Below are positions 50,797 to 59,421 of a stretch of DNA of 64,000 bases, in pieces. Below the pieces are notes generated by a model, which saw only the letters and a program-made list of their open reading frames with translations, was not told the DNA's origin and made no database searches. This DNA is from Kocuria rosea (GTDB lineage: Bacteria > Actinomycetota > Actinomycetes > Actinomycetales > Micrococcaceae): the NCBI RefSeq assembly GCF_006094695.1, contig NZ_CP035103.1:558001-622000 (forward strand), given 5' to 3'. The position numbers and the translations under genes are program-made. Positions within the stretch are counted from its first letter, which is position 1. Each line of letters begins with the position of its first letter.

Positions 50797-51870
50797 TCAG
50801 CGGGCGGCGACGACCAGGTCCTCCCGCAGCGCCGCCACGAACTCGTCCACGTCCTCCTCGGTGGTGTCCCACGAGCACATCAGGCGGACCTCGCCGACGG
50901 CCGGGTCCCACACGTAGAACGGCCAGCGCTCCTGCAGCCGGGCGGTGGTCCCGGCCGGGAGCACCGCGAAGACCGCGTTGGCCTGGGGGGTCTGCGTCAC
51001 CCGGGCGCCGGGGACCTCCGCGATCCCGGCCGCCAGCCGCCCGGCCATCGCATTGGCGCGGCGGGCCGCCTCGAGCCACAGGTCCCCCGTGTGCAGCGCC
51101 AGCAGCTGCGCGGACACGAAGCGCATCTTCGAGGCCAGCTGGGTCGAGAGCTTGCGCACGAACCGGGGCTGGCGCACGGCGTCCGGGGTGAGCACCACGA
51201 CGGCCTCCGCGCCCATCAGACCGTTCTTGGTCCCGCCCCACGAGACCACGTCCACGCCCGCGTCGGTGGTCAGCGCCCGCAGCGGGACGTCCAGGGCCGC
51301 GGCGGCGTTGGCGAGGCGGGCGCCGTCCAGGTGGACCGTCAGGCCCAGGCCGTGCGCGTGCTCGCAGACCGCCTGCAGCTCCTCGGGCGTGTAGACCGTG
51401 CCGAGCTCGGTGGACTGGGTGACGGTGACGACGCGGGGCTGGGCGTGGTGCTCGAAGCCGAAGCCGTGCGCCTCCCGGTCGATCAGCTCCGGGGTGAGCT
51501 TCCCGTCCGGGGTGGGCACCGCCAGCATCTTCACGCCCGCGACCTTCTCGGGGGCGCCGCACTCGTCCACGTGCGCGTGGGCCGTGGCGGTGCAGATCGC
51601 GGCGTCCCAGCGGTCGGTCATCGCCGCGAGCGCCACGACGTTCGCCCCCGTGCCGTTGAACAGGGGATAGCACTCCGCCTGCTCGCCGAAGTGCCGGCGG
51701 ACCACGTCCTGCAGCGCCTCGGTGTAGGGGTCCGCGCCGTAGGCCCCCACGTGCCCGCCGTTGGCGGTCGCCAGGGCCTGGAGCACCTCGGGGTGGACGC
51801 CCGCGTGGTTGTCGCTGGCGAAGCCCTTCCGGGCGGGGTCGTGCAGGCGGGACAGGACGGAGTCGGTCAC
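50797..51870 (-). CDS. ltaE: Low-specificity threonine aldolase (PLP)
   Basis: This encodes 357 residues from a GTG at 51868-51870. The PLP lysine is Lys215 in SWGGTKNG, with the conserved Asp-Gly-Ala-Arg (HLDGARLANA) 35 residues earlier, and SDNHAGVHPEVLQAL near the N-terminus. The beta-eliminating lyase fold and length match threonine aldolases, which split L-threonine or L-allo-threonine into glycine and acetaldehyde. It is expressed alone, divergent from the NUDIX gene. The glycine could feed the same pool as the gamma-glutamylglycine route proposed for the operon at 43-49 kb, though no regulatory link is seen. Confidence 0.9.
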   Translation of the reverse strand: MTDSVLSRLHDPARKGFASDNHAGVHPEVLQALATANGGHVGAYGADPYTEALQDVVRRHFGEQAECYPLFNGTGANVVALAAMTDRWDAAICTATAHAHVDECGAPEKVAGVKMLAVPTPDGKLTPELIDREAHGFGFEHHAQPRVVTVTQSTELGTVYTPEELQAVCEHAHGLGLTVHLDGARLANAAAALDVPLRALTTDAGVDVVSWGGTKNGLMGAEAVVVLTPDAVRQPRFVRKLSTQLASKMRFVSAQLLALHTGDLWLEAARRANAMAGRLAAGIAEVPGARVTQTPQANAVFAVLPAGTTARLQERWPFYVWDPAVGEVRLMCSWDTTEEDVDEFVAALREDLVVAAR

Positions 51871-51986
51871 GGGTGGCCCTTCCGGTGGATCGGCGGTGTG
51901 CCGGGCGGCACTCGCACTCTACTCGCGCCCTCGCCGGGGCGGTCCGGTCCGCGCCCCGCCCGGGAACGCCCGGCCCGGGCCGTCGG

Positions 51987-51992
51987 TAGGCT
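51987..51992 (+). promoter_or_regulatory. -10 box of a leaderless NUDIX transcript
   Basis: TAGGCT ends 6 nt before the ATG at 51999, with no ribosome site between. Confidence 0.6.
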
Positions 51993-51998
51993 CGGGGC

Positions 51999-52397
51999 AT
52001 GCGCATCGTCCGGGCCGCCGCGGCGGTGGTCGTCGTGGAGGACGGCCGGCTGCTGCTGGTCCGCCGGGGCCGGGAGCCCCAGCGCGGGCGCTGGAGCGTG
52101 CCGGGCGGGAAGCTGGAGCCGGGCGAGACCGTGGCCGAGGCCGCCGTCCGGGAGGCCTTCGAGGAGACCGGCGCCCGGGTCCGCGCGGAGCGCGAGCTGG
52201 GGGTGGTGCACGTCCCCGGGGGACCGGATCTCGTGTACGAGGTGCACGACGTCGCCGCGACCTACCTCGGCGGTGTGCTGCGCCCCGGCGACGACGCCGA
52301 CGCCGTGCGCTGGGTGGCCCCGGAGGAGCTGCCGGGGCTCGAGACCACCGACGGCCTGCTGGAGCACCTCGCACGGTTCGGGATCCGCCCGGCCTGA
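51999..52397 (+). CDS. NUDIX hydrolase
   Basis: This encodes 132 residues. The NUDIX box G-x5-E-x7-R-E-U-x-E-E-x-G-U is complete at about residues 36-58 (GGKLEPGETVAEAAVREAFEETGA). The short length and the RIVRAAAAVVVVEDGRLLLVRRG start resemble MutT/ADP-ribose pyrophosphatase-like housecleaning enzymes, but the substrate cannot be predicted. The mRNA is probably leaderless. It is followed 54 bp later by a DUF2867 gene. Confidence 0.92.
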   Translation: MRIVRAAAAVVVVEDGRLLLVRRGREPQRGRWSVPGGKLEPGETVAEAAVREAFEETGARVRAERELGVVHVPGGPDLVYEVHDVAATYLGGVLRPGDDADAVRWVAPEELPGLETTDGLLEHLARFGIRPA

Positions 52398-52451
52398 GAC
52401 CCGCGGGCCCGGCCTCTCGTCCGGGCCCGGAGCGCGTGCTTGGATAGGGGC

Positions 52452-52925
52452 ATGGCACAGACGCGGGGTTTCTACGTCGACACCGTGGAGCGCACCACCA
52501 CGGCGGACCGGGACGCGGTCTGGGCGGTCGTCGAGGGCATCGGCGGCGAGCGCGGCTGGTACAGCACCGACCGCCTCTGGGCCGCCCGCGCCACGGCCAA
52601 CCGGCTGAACCTCCCGCCCGGGCGGCTGCGCCACCGCGAGCACCCGGACCGCCTGGCGGCCGGGGAGCGCCTGGACTGGTGGACGGTCGAGGCCCTCGAG
52701 CCGCCGCGGCGGCTGCGGCTGCGGTCCGTCGTGCGGATGCCGGGGGACGCCTGGCTGGACATCTGCCTGGAACCGGGACCCGACGGCACTCTCGTCTACC
52801 GCCAGACCACGGTGTTCCGCCCCGCGGGCCCGGCCGGCCGGGCCTACTGGTACGCCATGCTCGCCCCGCACAAGGCCGTCCTGGGCCGGCTCGCCACGGA
52901 CATCCTGCGGCAGGCGGGCGGTTAG
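52452..52925 (+). CDS. DUF2867 family protein
   Basis: This encodes 157 residues from the ATG at 52452; a weak TGGATA box 5 nt before it may again give a leaderless transcript. The DUF2867 pattern is seen in VWAVVEGIGGERGWYSTDRLWAARA, then RLDWWTVEALEPPRRLRLRSVVRMPGDAWL and a C-terminal VFRPAGPAGRAYWYAMLAPHKAVLGRLA. The domain has a START/SRPBCC-like fold and often forms the C-terminal half of NAD-dependent epimerase-like proteins; here it is free-standing. A lipid or hydrophobic ligand is possible. No partner epimerase is near. Confidence 0.85.
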   Translation: MAQTRGFYVDTVERTTTADRDAVWAVVEGIGGERGWYSTDRLWAARATANRLNLPPGRLRHREHPDRLAAGERLDWWTVEALEPPRRLRLRSVVRMPGDAWLDICLEPGPDGTLVYRQTTVFRPAGPAGRAYWYAMLAPHKAVLGRLATDILRQAGG

Positions 52926-52953
52926 GGCTCTTCCGCCCCGGCCGCTCCGGCCG

Positions 52954-52959
52954 TAGCGT
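52954..52959 (+). promoter_or_regulatory. -10 box of putA
   Basis: TAGCGT, giving a leader of about 90 nt before the ATG at 53057. No repeat or operator is evident in the leader. Confidence 0.4.
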
Positions 52960-53056
52960 GGACTCACCGGCCACCGTGACGCCCGGTGGACGCGGCCGGC
53001 GGCCGGGGGAGTGCCTCGGCACCGCTGCCGGGCGGAGCCTCCAGGAGAGTGCCGCC

Positions 53057-56000
53057 ATGACCGCCGACGCCCCGTCCGTCCCCGACTCCCGCGCCCTGGC
53101 CGACGAGGCCGTCGCCCTGGTCCGCGAGTGGCTCGTGCGCGCCGCCGAGGGCCGCCGGCACCGCGACGGCGCCGCCGACCGGCTCGCCACCGTCCTCCAG
53201 GACCCGCACGGGCTCGAGTTCACCGTCGGCTTCGTGGACCGGGTGGTGCGCACCGAGGACGTGCGGGCCGCCGGGCGGGCCCTGCACGCGCTCGCCGAGA
53301 TCGTGCCCCGCACCATGTCCGCGGCGGACCGCGCCCAGATCCGGCTCGGGGCCGCGCTCTCTGCCTCGGCGCCCCAGGTGGTCGTCCCCGCCGCCCGCAC
53401 CCGGCTCCGCCAGCTCGTGGGCCACATGATCGTCGACGCCCGACCCCGGCCGTTCGGGCAGGCCGTGAAGAAGCTGACGGCCCAGGGCCACCGGCTCAAC
53501 ATCAACCTGCTGGGCGAGGAGGTCCTCGGCGTGGAGGAGGCGGACAAGCACCTCGCCGACGCCGCGGCGCTGCTGGACCGGGACGACGTCGACTACGTGT
53601 CCGTCAAGGTCTCCTCCGTGGTCCCGCAGCTGTCCCACTGGGGCTTCGAGGGGACCGTGGCGAAGGTCGTCGAGCGGCTGCTGCCCGTCTACCGGGCCGC
53701 CGCCCAGGCCCCGGCCGGGAGCAAGTTCATCAACCTCGACATGGAGGTCTACTCCGACCTGCACCTGACCACCGAGGTGTTCACCCGTCTCCTGGAGCAC
53801 CCGGAGCTGCGGGGTCTCGAGGCGGGGATCGTGGTCCAGGCCTACCTGCCGGACGCGCTCGCGGTGGTGCGGCGGCTCTCGGTGTGGTCCGCCGCGCGGG
53901 TCGAGGCCGGGGGCGCGGGGATCAAGGTGCGGCTCGTGAAGGGCGCGAACCTCCCCATGGAGCGCGTGGACGCCGAGCTCCACGGCTGGCCCCTGGCCAC
54001 GTGGAGCAGCAAGCAGGAGACCGACACCAACTACAAGCGGGTCCTCGACTGGCTGTTCGTGCCCGGCCGGATGACGGGGCTGCGGCTGGGGGTGGCCGGG
54101 CACAACCTCTTCGACATCGCCTTCGCCCACCTGCTCGCCGAGCGCCGCGGCGTGACGGAGCGGATCGAGTTCGAGATGCTCCAGGGCATGGCGGTCGAGC
54201 AGGCGAGGGCCGTGAGCGCCGACGTCGGGCAGCTGCTGCTCTACGTGCCCGCCGTGCGCCCGGCCGAGTTCGACGTGGCCGTGTCCTACCTCGTGCGCCG
54301 GCTCGAGGAGAACGCCTCGCACGAGAACTTCATGTCCGGGATCTTCGAGCTGGCCCCGGACAACGAGGTCTTCGCACGGGAGGAGCAGCGCTTCCGGGCC
54401 GCCCTCGAGGCGCTGGACCCGCGGCAGGACACCGCCCCGGCCCCCGCCCGCGCCCAGGACCGCACCGCGCCCGACGCCGGGTCCGCGCACCTGCCGCTGG
54501 AGGAGCCCTTCCGCAACGAGCCGGACACCGACGTCTCGGTCCCCGCGAACCAGGCGTGGGCGGACGGGATCGCGGCCCGGATTCCGGACCGGTCCTGGTA
54601 CGAGGCCCTGGCCGTGCCCGACCCCGTCGGCGCGCAGGACGTCGAGCGGCTCGTGCGCACGGGACGGGACGCCGCCGAGGGATGGCACGGCCGCGGCGCC
54701 CGCGAGCGGGCGGAGATCCTCAACCGGGCGGCCGACGTCCTGGCCGCCCGCCGCGGGCACCTGCTGGCGGTGGCCGGCGCGGAGGCGGGCAAGACCCTGG
54801 GCCAGTCGGACCCGGAGGTCTCGGAGGCGATCGACTTCTGCCGCTGGTACGCCCGCCGCGCCCTCGAGCTCGAGACCGTGGACGGCGCCCGGTTCGTCCC
54901 GGACCGGCTCGTGCTGGTCACCCCGCCGTGGAACTTCCCGCTGGCGATCCCCACCGGCTCCACGGTCGCGGCCCTGGCCGCCGGCGCCGCCGTGCTGCAC
55001 AAGCCCGCCCCGGAGGCCCGGCGCTGCTCGGCCGCCGTGGTCGAGGCGCTGTGGGAGGCCGGCGTGCCGCGGGACGTGCTCCAGCTCGTCGACTCCGTGG
55101 AGGGGGAGGTGGGGCAGGCCCTCGTCTCCCACCCCGGGGTGGACCGCATCGTCCTCACCGGCGCCTACGAGACGGCCCGGCTCTTCCAGTCCTGGCGGGC
55201 GGGGCGGCCGATGACAGCGGAGACCTCGGGCAAGAATGCCCTGGTCGTCACCCCCAGTGCGGACCGGGACCGGGCCGTGTGGGACCTCGTGACCAGCGCG
55301 TTCGGCCACGCCGGGCAGAAGTGCTCGGCGGCCTCCCTCGGGATCCTCGTGGGCAGCGTGGCGCGGTCCGAGCGGTTCCGCCGGCAGCTGCTGGACGCCG
55401 CGTCCTCGATGGTCGTGGACTGGCCGCAGAACCTGCAGGCCTCGGTGGGCCCGGTGATCGCCGAGCCCGGCGAGAAGCTGCACCGCGCCCTGACCCGCCT
55501 CGACCCGGGGGAGCAGTGGCTGCTCGAGCCGCGGCAGCTCGACGACACCGGACGGCTGTGGCGGCCCGGGATCAGGACGGGGGTGGCCCCCGGCTCCTTC
55601 TTCCACCGCACCGAGTGCTTCGGCCCCGTCCTGGGGCTGATGGAGGCCGCGGACCTGCAGGAGGCGATCGAGCTGCAGAACGCGGTCGAGTACGGGCTGA
55701 CCGCCGGGCTGCACTCCCTGGACCCCGACGAGGTCAGCACGTGGGTGGAGCTCGTCGCGGCGGGCAACCTCTACGTCAACCGCGGCATCACCGGGGCGAT
55801 CGTCCAGCGCCAGCCCTTCGGCGGCTGGAAGCGGTCCTCGGTGGGCCTGGGCGCCAAGGCCGGCGGACCGAACTACCTGGTCCAGCTCGGCTCGTGGCAG
55901 AAGGCCCCTTTCGGGGAGGTCCGGGCCGAGCAGGCCGGCACCGAGCTCTCCGCGTCCGTCGCCCGCCACCTCGCGGAGCTCCGCCCCCTCGTGCCCGAGC

Positions 56001-56587
56001 CGGACGCCGCCTGGCTGACCGCCTGCGCCGAGCAGGACCAGGCGTGGTGGGACCGGGAGTTCGGCCGCGCCCACGACCCCACCGGCCTGCAGTCCGAGGC
56101 CAACCTGTTCCGCTACCGCCCGCGCGACGTCGTCGTGCGTGCGGCCGAGGACGCCCCGCTCACGGACGTGATCCGGGTGGGGCTGGCCGCCGTGCGCTCC
56201 GGCGCCCGCGTGGTCCTCGTCCCCGCGGGGGAGGTCCCCGCGCAGGTGCAGGAGCTCTTCCGCTCGGTGCTGGACCCCTGCGGTGACGAGGCCTTCGCCC
56301 GCGTCGCCGCCGACTGGTCCGATCCGAGCGGGGCCGGACGGATCCGGGTGGTGGGCACCGCGCCGGGCCTGGCCGAGGCGCTCGCCGAGCGGCCCGAGGT
56401 CGCGCTGCTCACCGGGCCGGTGGTCGGCGCCTCCCGTGTGGAGATGCTCCCGCTGCTCGCGGAGCAGGCCGTGTCCGTGACGATGCACCGCTTCGGGAAC
56501 CCCTCGACGGACGCCGAGACGGTGGTGCGCCGGGTGATCGCGTCCTCGCCGGGCCTGGGCACCCCGGCGCCACCGGTCGAAATGTAG
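53057..56587 (+). CDS. putA: Bifunctional proline dehydrogenase / L-glutamate-gamma-semialdehyde dehydrogenase
   Basis: This encodes 1176 residues from the ATG at 53057 with AGGAGAG upstream. Residues 20-470 are the PRODH barrel (LRQLVGHMIVDARPRPFGQAVKKL, FINLDMEVYSDLHLTTEVF, and the FAD/proline region KVRLVKGANLPMER and EFEMLQGM). Residues 530-1020 are the aldehyde dehydrogenase with TPPWNFPLAIPTGS and catalytic Cys756 in GHAGQKCSA. A C-terminal domain (1030-1176) follows. The ribbon-helix-helix DNA-binding domain of enteric PutA is absent, so it is an enzyme only. It oxidises proline to glutamate, passing electrons to the quinone pool and NAD, and is a long single-gene unit. Confidence 0.97.
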   Translation: MTADAPSVPDSRALADEAVALVREWLVRAAEGRRHRDGAADRLATVLQDPHGLEFTVGFVDRVVRTEDVRAAGRALHALAEIVPRTMSAADRAQIRLGAALSASAPQVVVPAARTRLRQLVGHMIVDARPRPFGQAVKKLTAQGHRLNINLLGEEVLGVEEADKHLADAAALLDRDDVDYVSVKVSSVVPQLSHWGFEGTVAKVVERLLPVYRAAAQAPAGSKFINLDMEVYSDLHLTTEVFTRLLEHPELRGLEAGIVVQAYLPDALAVVRRLSVWSAARVEAGGAGIKVRLVKGANLPMERVDAELHGWPLATWSSKQETDTNYKRVLDWLFVPGRMTGLRLGVAGHNLFDIAFAHLLAERRGVTERIEFEMLQGMAVEQARAVSADVGQLLLYVPAVRPAEFDVAVSYLVRRLEENASHENFMSGIFELAPDNEVFAREEQRFRAALEALDPRQDTAPAPARAQDRTAPDAGSAHLPLEEPFRNEPDTDVSVPANQAWADGIAARIPDRSWYEALAVPDPVGAQDVERLVRTGRDAAEGWHGRGARERAEILNRAADVLAARRGHLLAVAGAEAGKTLGQSDPEVSEAIDFCRWYARRALELETVDGARFVPDRLVLVTPPWNFPLAIPTGSTVAALAAGAAVLHKPAPEARRCSAAVVEALWEAGVPRDVLQLVDSVEGEVGQALVSHPGVDRIVLTGAYETARLFQSWRAGRPMTAETSGKNALVVTPSADRDRAVWDLVTSAFGHAGQKCSAASLGILVGSVARSERFRRQLLDAASSMVVDWPQNLQASVGPVIAEPGEKLHRALTRLDPGEQWLLEPRQLDDTGRLWRPGIRTGVAPGSFFHRTECFGPVLGLMEAADLQEAIELQNAVEYGLTAGLHSLDPDEVSTWVELVAAGNLYVNRGITGAIVQRQPFGGWKRSSVGLGAKAGGPNYLVQLGSWQKAPFGEVRAEQAGTELSASVARHLAELRPLVPEPDAAWLTACAEQDQAWWDREFGRAHDPTGLQSEANLFRYRPRDVVVRAAEDAPLTDVIRVGLAAVRSGARVVLVPAGEVPAQVQELFRSVLDPCGDEAFARVAADWSDPSGAGRIRVVGTAPGLAEALAERPEVALLTGPVVGASRVEMLPLLAEQAVSVTMHRFGNPSTDAETVVRRVIASSPGLGTPAPPVEM

Positions 56588-56632
56588 GCGTCGCCCCTGG
56601 TGGGAACGAGGCGCCGGTGCGAGGCTGAGCCC

Positions 56633-58477
56633 ATGCGCGCATCCCTGAGGTACCTCGCACTGGGTCTGGCCGGAGCGCTCGGCGTCTCCGGCACCGTTCT
56701 CGGCGGCTCCGCGGCCGTTGCGCACGACGACCGGCAGCACGGGGGCCGGGGCTCGCCGGTCACCGCCGAGCTGCCCAAGGTCCCCGTCATGACCGGCGGC
56801 GGCGGCGCGGTCTCCTCCGTGGACCCGCTCGCGAGCCAGGTCGGCATCGACGTGCTCGAGCGGGGCGGCAACGCCGCCGACGCCGCCGTGGCCGCGGCCG
56901 CGGCCCTGGGCGTCACCGAGCCGTACTCCGCGGGCATCGGCGGCGGCGGGTTCTTCGTGCACTACAGCGCGGAGACCGGCGAGGTCCGCACGGTCGACGG
57001 GCGCGAGACGGCCCCGGCCACGTTCACGGAGGACGAGTTCCTGGACGAGGGCGGCGAGCCCCTCGACTTCGCCACCGTGGTCAGCTCCGGGAAGTCCGTG
57101 GGCGTGCCCGGCACCCTGGCCACGTGGGAGACCGCGGCCGAGGAGTTCGGCACGATGGACCTGCACCGGTTGCTGCGGCCCGCGGAGCGGATCGCCGCCC
57201 GCGGCTTCGTGGTGGACGAGAACTTCCAGGAGCAGACCGCCCAGAACGCCGAGCGCTTCGGGAAGTTCCCCGAGACCGCGGAGCTGTTCCTGCGCGACGG
57301 CGAGGCGCCCGCGGTCGGCACCGTGTTCCGCAACCCCGACCTCGCCCGCACCTACCGCACCATCCGGCACGAGGGCACCGGCGCCTTCTACGACGGGTCG
57401 ATCGGGGCGGCGGTCGTCGACGCGAGCCGGGAGCCCGCCACCGCCGAGGGCGTGGAGGTGCTCCCCGGGGAGATGACCCTCGAGGACCTGGGATCCTACG
57501 AGGCCCTGCTCAAGGACCCGGTCTCCACCGAGTACCGCGGCCTGGAGGTCTACGGCATGGGGCTGCCCAGCTCCGGCGGCATCACGGTGGCCGAGACCCT
57601 GAACCTCCTGGAGGCCTACGACGAGCGCACCGGGACGGCCCTCGGCGAAGTCTCCGCGACCCAGTACCTGCACCGCTTCTCGGAGGCCACGGCGACCGCC
57701 TTCGCCGACCGCAACCGGTGGATCGGGGACGTGCAGGGCGTGCCCGTCGAGGAGCTCACGAGCCAGGAGTTCGCCGACGAGCGGGCCTGCCTCTTCGACC
57801 CCGCTGAGGCCCAGGAGCGGCCCATCCCCTTCGGCGAGCCGGACGGGGACTACGCCGCGTGCGGGACTCCCGGGGCCCGTCAGCCCGAGCCGGTCGGCGG
57901 CGTCTCGACCACCCACCTCAACGTGGCCGACCGGTGGGGCGACGTGGTCTCCTACACCCTCACCATCGAGCAGACCGGCGGCTCCGGGATCACGGTCCCG
58001 GACCACGGGTTCCTGCTCAACAACGAGCTGACCGACTTCAACTTCGCGCCCGTCACCGAGGGCGTGCCGGATCCGAACCTGCCCGGCCCGGGCAAGCGGC
58101 CCCGCTCGTCGATGAGCCCCACGATCGTGCTCCGGGACGGGGAGCCGTGGATGTCGGTGGGCACCCCCGGCGGCGCCACGATCATCACCACGGTGGCGCA
58201 GATCCTCACCGGGCACATCGACCGGGACCTCGACCTCGTCGACGCCGTGGCCGCGCCCCGGCTGAGCTCCCGCAACGGGGCCGAGGGCGCCGACCTGGGT
58301 CTCCTCGACTCGCCCACGGGCGACGAACTGATCGCCCTCGGGCACGAGCTCGAGGACGTGCGCTGGATCGGCAACGCCTCCGCCATCCGGATCCTCGGCG
58401 ACGGCCGCTTCGAGGCGGCGGCCGAGACCGAGCGCGGCTACGGCGGCTCCGCCATGGTGGTGCACCCCGAGCCGTGA
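56633..58477 (+). CDS. ggt: Gamma-glutamyltransferase precursor
   Basis: This encodes 614 residues from the ATG at 56633. A signal peptide (to about residue 30, ending SAAVAHD) indicates export. The heavy-chain region contains GGNAADAAVAAAAALGVTEPYSAGIGGGGFFVHY and PSSGGITVAETLNLLE. The autocatalytic cleavage site precedes Thr426 in VSTTHLNVAD, the nucleophile of the light chain. The light chain keeps GSGITVPDHGFLLNNELTDF and SSMSPTIV and GTPGGATI. It hydrolyses or transfers gamma-glutamyl groups of glutathione-like or gamma-glutamyl-amine compounds outside the cell. It is only 45 bp after putA and may be co-transcribed. Confidence 0.95.
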   Translation: MRASLRYLALGLAGALGVSGTVLGGSAAVAHDDRQHGGRGSPVTAELPKVPVMTGGGGAVSSVDPLASQVGIDVLERGGNAADAAVAAAAALGVTEPYSAGIGGGGFFVHYSAETGEVRTVDGRETAPATFTEDEFLDEGGEPLDFATVVSSGKSVGVPGTLATWETAAEEFGTMDLHRLLRPAERIAARGFVVDENFQEQTAQNAERFGKFPETAELFLRDGEAPAVGTVFRNPDLARTYRTIRHEGTGAFYDGSIGAAVVDASREPATAEGVEVLPGEMTLEDLGSYEALLKDPVSTEYRGLEVYGMGLPSSGGITVAETLNLLEAYDERTGTALGEVSATQYLHRFSEATATAFADRNRWIGDVQGVPVEELTSQEFADERACLFDPAEAQERPIPFGEPDGDYAACGTPGARQPEPVGGVSTTHLNVADRWGDVVSYTLTIEQTGGSGITVPDHGFLLNNELTDFNFAPVTEGVPDPNLPGPGKRPRSSMSPTIVLRDGEPWMSVGTPGGATIITTVAQILTGHIDRDLDLVDAVAAPRLSSRNGAEGADLGLLDSPTGDELIALGHELEDVRWIGNASAIRILGDGRFEAAAETERGYGGSAMVVHPEP

Positions 58478-58518
58478 TGCCGCCCTGTTGCTGACCGGCC
58501 GCTGACCTGTTGCCGAGG

Positions 58519-58553
58519 CCCCGGGCCCCGTCCGCTCCGGACGGGGCCCGGGG
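58519..58553 (+). terminator. Intrinsic terminator after ggt
   Basis: A perfect 15-bp GC-rich stem (58519-58533 with 58539-58553) around the loop GCTCC. Confidence 0.88.
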
Positions 58554-58570
58554 ACCGCCGGGACACGTCC

Positions 58571-58576
58571 TAGGCT
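58571..58576 (+). promoter_or_regulatory. -10 box of the unknown 233-residue protein gene
   Basis: TAGGCT just after the ggt terminator, about 53 bp before the GTG at 58629. Confidence 0.5.
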
Positions 58577-58628
58577 GGGTCCGGACCGCGCGTCCCGCGC
58601 CACGTCCGTCCGACCCAGGAGCCGCACC

Positions 58629-59330
58629 GTGTTCAGCCACCCGCCCGCCGACCGCCCCGGCCCCTCCGAGCCCGTCGTGCCGGGGGACCCCGCCCTGGAC
58701 GACCGGTGGCGGGCGGCCACGGCCGGGTGGCGCCCGTCCTCGATCCGCCCGTCCTCGATCCGCTCGGGCGAGCCCGACCGCGTCCGCGCCTGGGTGCGCC
58801 ACGCCTGGGAGGGCCTCGCCGGCGGGGGTGTCGACGGCGCGGCCGCCGGGCCGGAGGACGACGACGCCGTCGGCCGGCGGGTGCGCGACCTGATGACCGT
58901 CGCCGCGCTGTTCGTCCTCCAGGAGCGCTTCCTGGCCGTCGCCGCCGGTGAACCGGTCCCGGCCGGGGCGCCCGACCCCCGGCGGGACGGCGCCCCCCTG
59001 GGCGACGACGAGGTCCTGGCGGTCGTGCGGCAGACGTGGGAGATCGACCCCGCGGAGGAGGGGGCGGAGGGGTTCGCGGCGGAGCTCGCCGGGTTCCTGC
59101 AGGACCACCTGGACGAGCTCGCCGAGGAGGTCCGCGAGCGGCTGGTGGACCGGCGCGGCCCCACCCAGGTGTTCGCCGAGCTGTGGAGCCTCGAGCACGT
59201 GGACGAGCTCGAGCCCGCCGACCAGGAGGGGGAGCCCCCGTTCCCGCTTCCCACCGACGACATCGCGTGGATCGTCAGCGGCGTCCCCGGCCCCGAGAAG
59301 CACACCGCCTGGGAATGGCTCACCCGCTGA
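58629..59330 (+). CDS. Hypothetical acidic soluble protein
   Basis: This encodes 233 residues from a GTG at 58629 with AGGAG upstream. It is acidic and mostly helical, with no signal peptide or membrane segment. Residues 36-45 duplicate a 5-residue unit (PSSIR twice) encoded by a 15-bp direct repeat at about 58733-58764. The helical part (75-185) contains LMTVAALFVLQERFLAV and DHLDELAEEVRERLVDR, and the C-terminus ends IAWIVSGVPGPEKHTAWEWLTR. I do not recognise a family. It has its own promoter and stands alone between ggt and a luciferase-like gene. Confidence 0.7.
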   Translation: MFSHPPADRPGPSEPVVPGDPALDDRWRAATAGWRPSSIRPSSIRSGEPDRVRAWVRHAWEGLAGGGVDGAAAGPEDDDAVGRRVRDLMTVAALFVLQERFLAVAAGEPVPAGAPDPRRDGAPLGDDEVLAVVRQTWEIDPAEEGAEGFAAELAGFLQDHLDELAEEVRERLVDRRGPTQVFAELWSLEHVDELEPADQEGEPPFPLPTDDIAWIVSGVPGPEKHTAWEWLTR

Positions 59331-59384
59331 GCCGGACCCCGGCCGCAGCGGCACCGGAATAAGCCGGCTCACCCACGACTTTTA

Positions 59385-59396
59385 TGGATGTATCCA
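59385..59396. promoter_or_regulatory. 12-bp palindrome before the luciferase-like gene
   Basis: TGGAT-GT-ATCCA, perfect, inside an AT-rich island (59378-59405), 25 bp before the ATG at 59422. It is a likely operator or promoter element; no regulator gene of matching type is adjacent. Confidence 0.5.
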
Positions 59397-59421
59397 CAAA
59401 ATTTGCGACGAGGAGCCCCGC

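Noticed and set aside
58733..58764. 15-bp direct repeat in the unknown 233-residue protein as a mobile element trace
   Set aside because: Two in-frame copies encoding PSSIR are adequately explained by slippage; no element ends are present.
52964..59323. A 2119-codon open frame on the minus strand
   Set aside because: It lies antisense to putA, ggt and the unknown protein, has Gly/Arg/His/Val-rich low-complexity sequence with no domain, and is the usual by-product of G/C-ending codons on the opposite strand.
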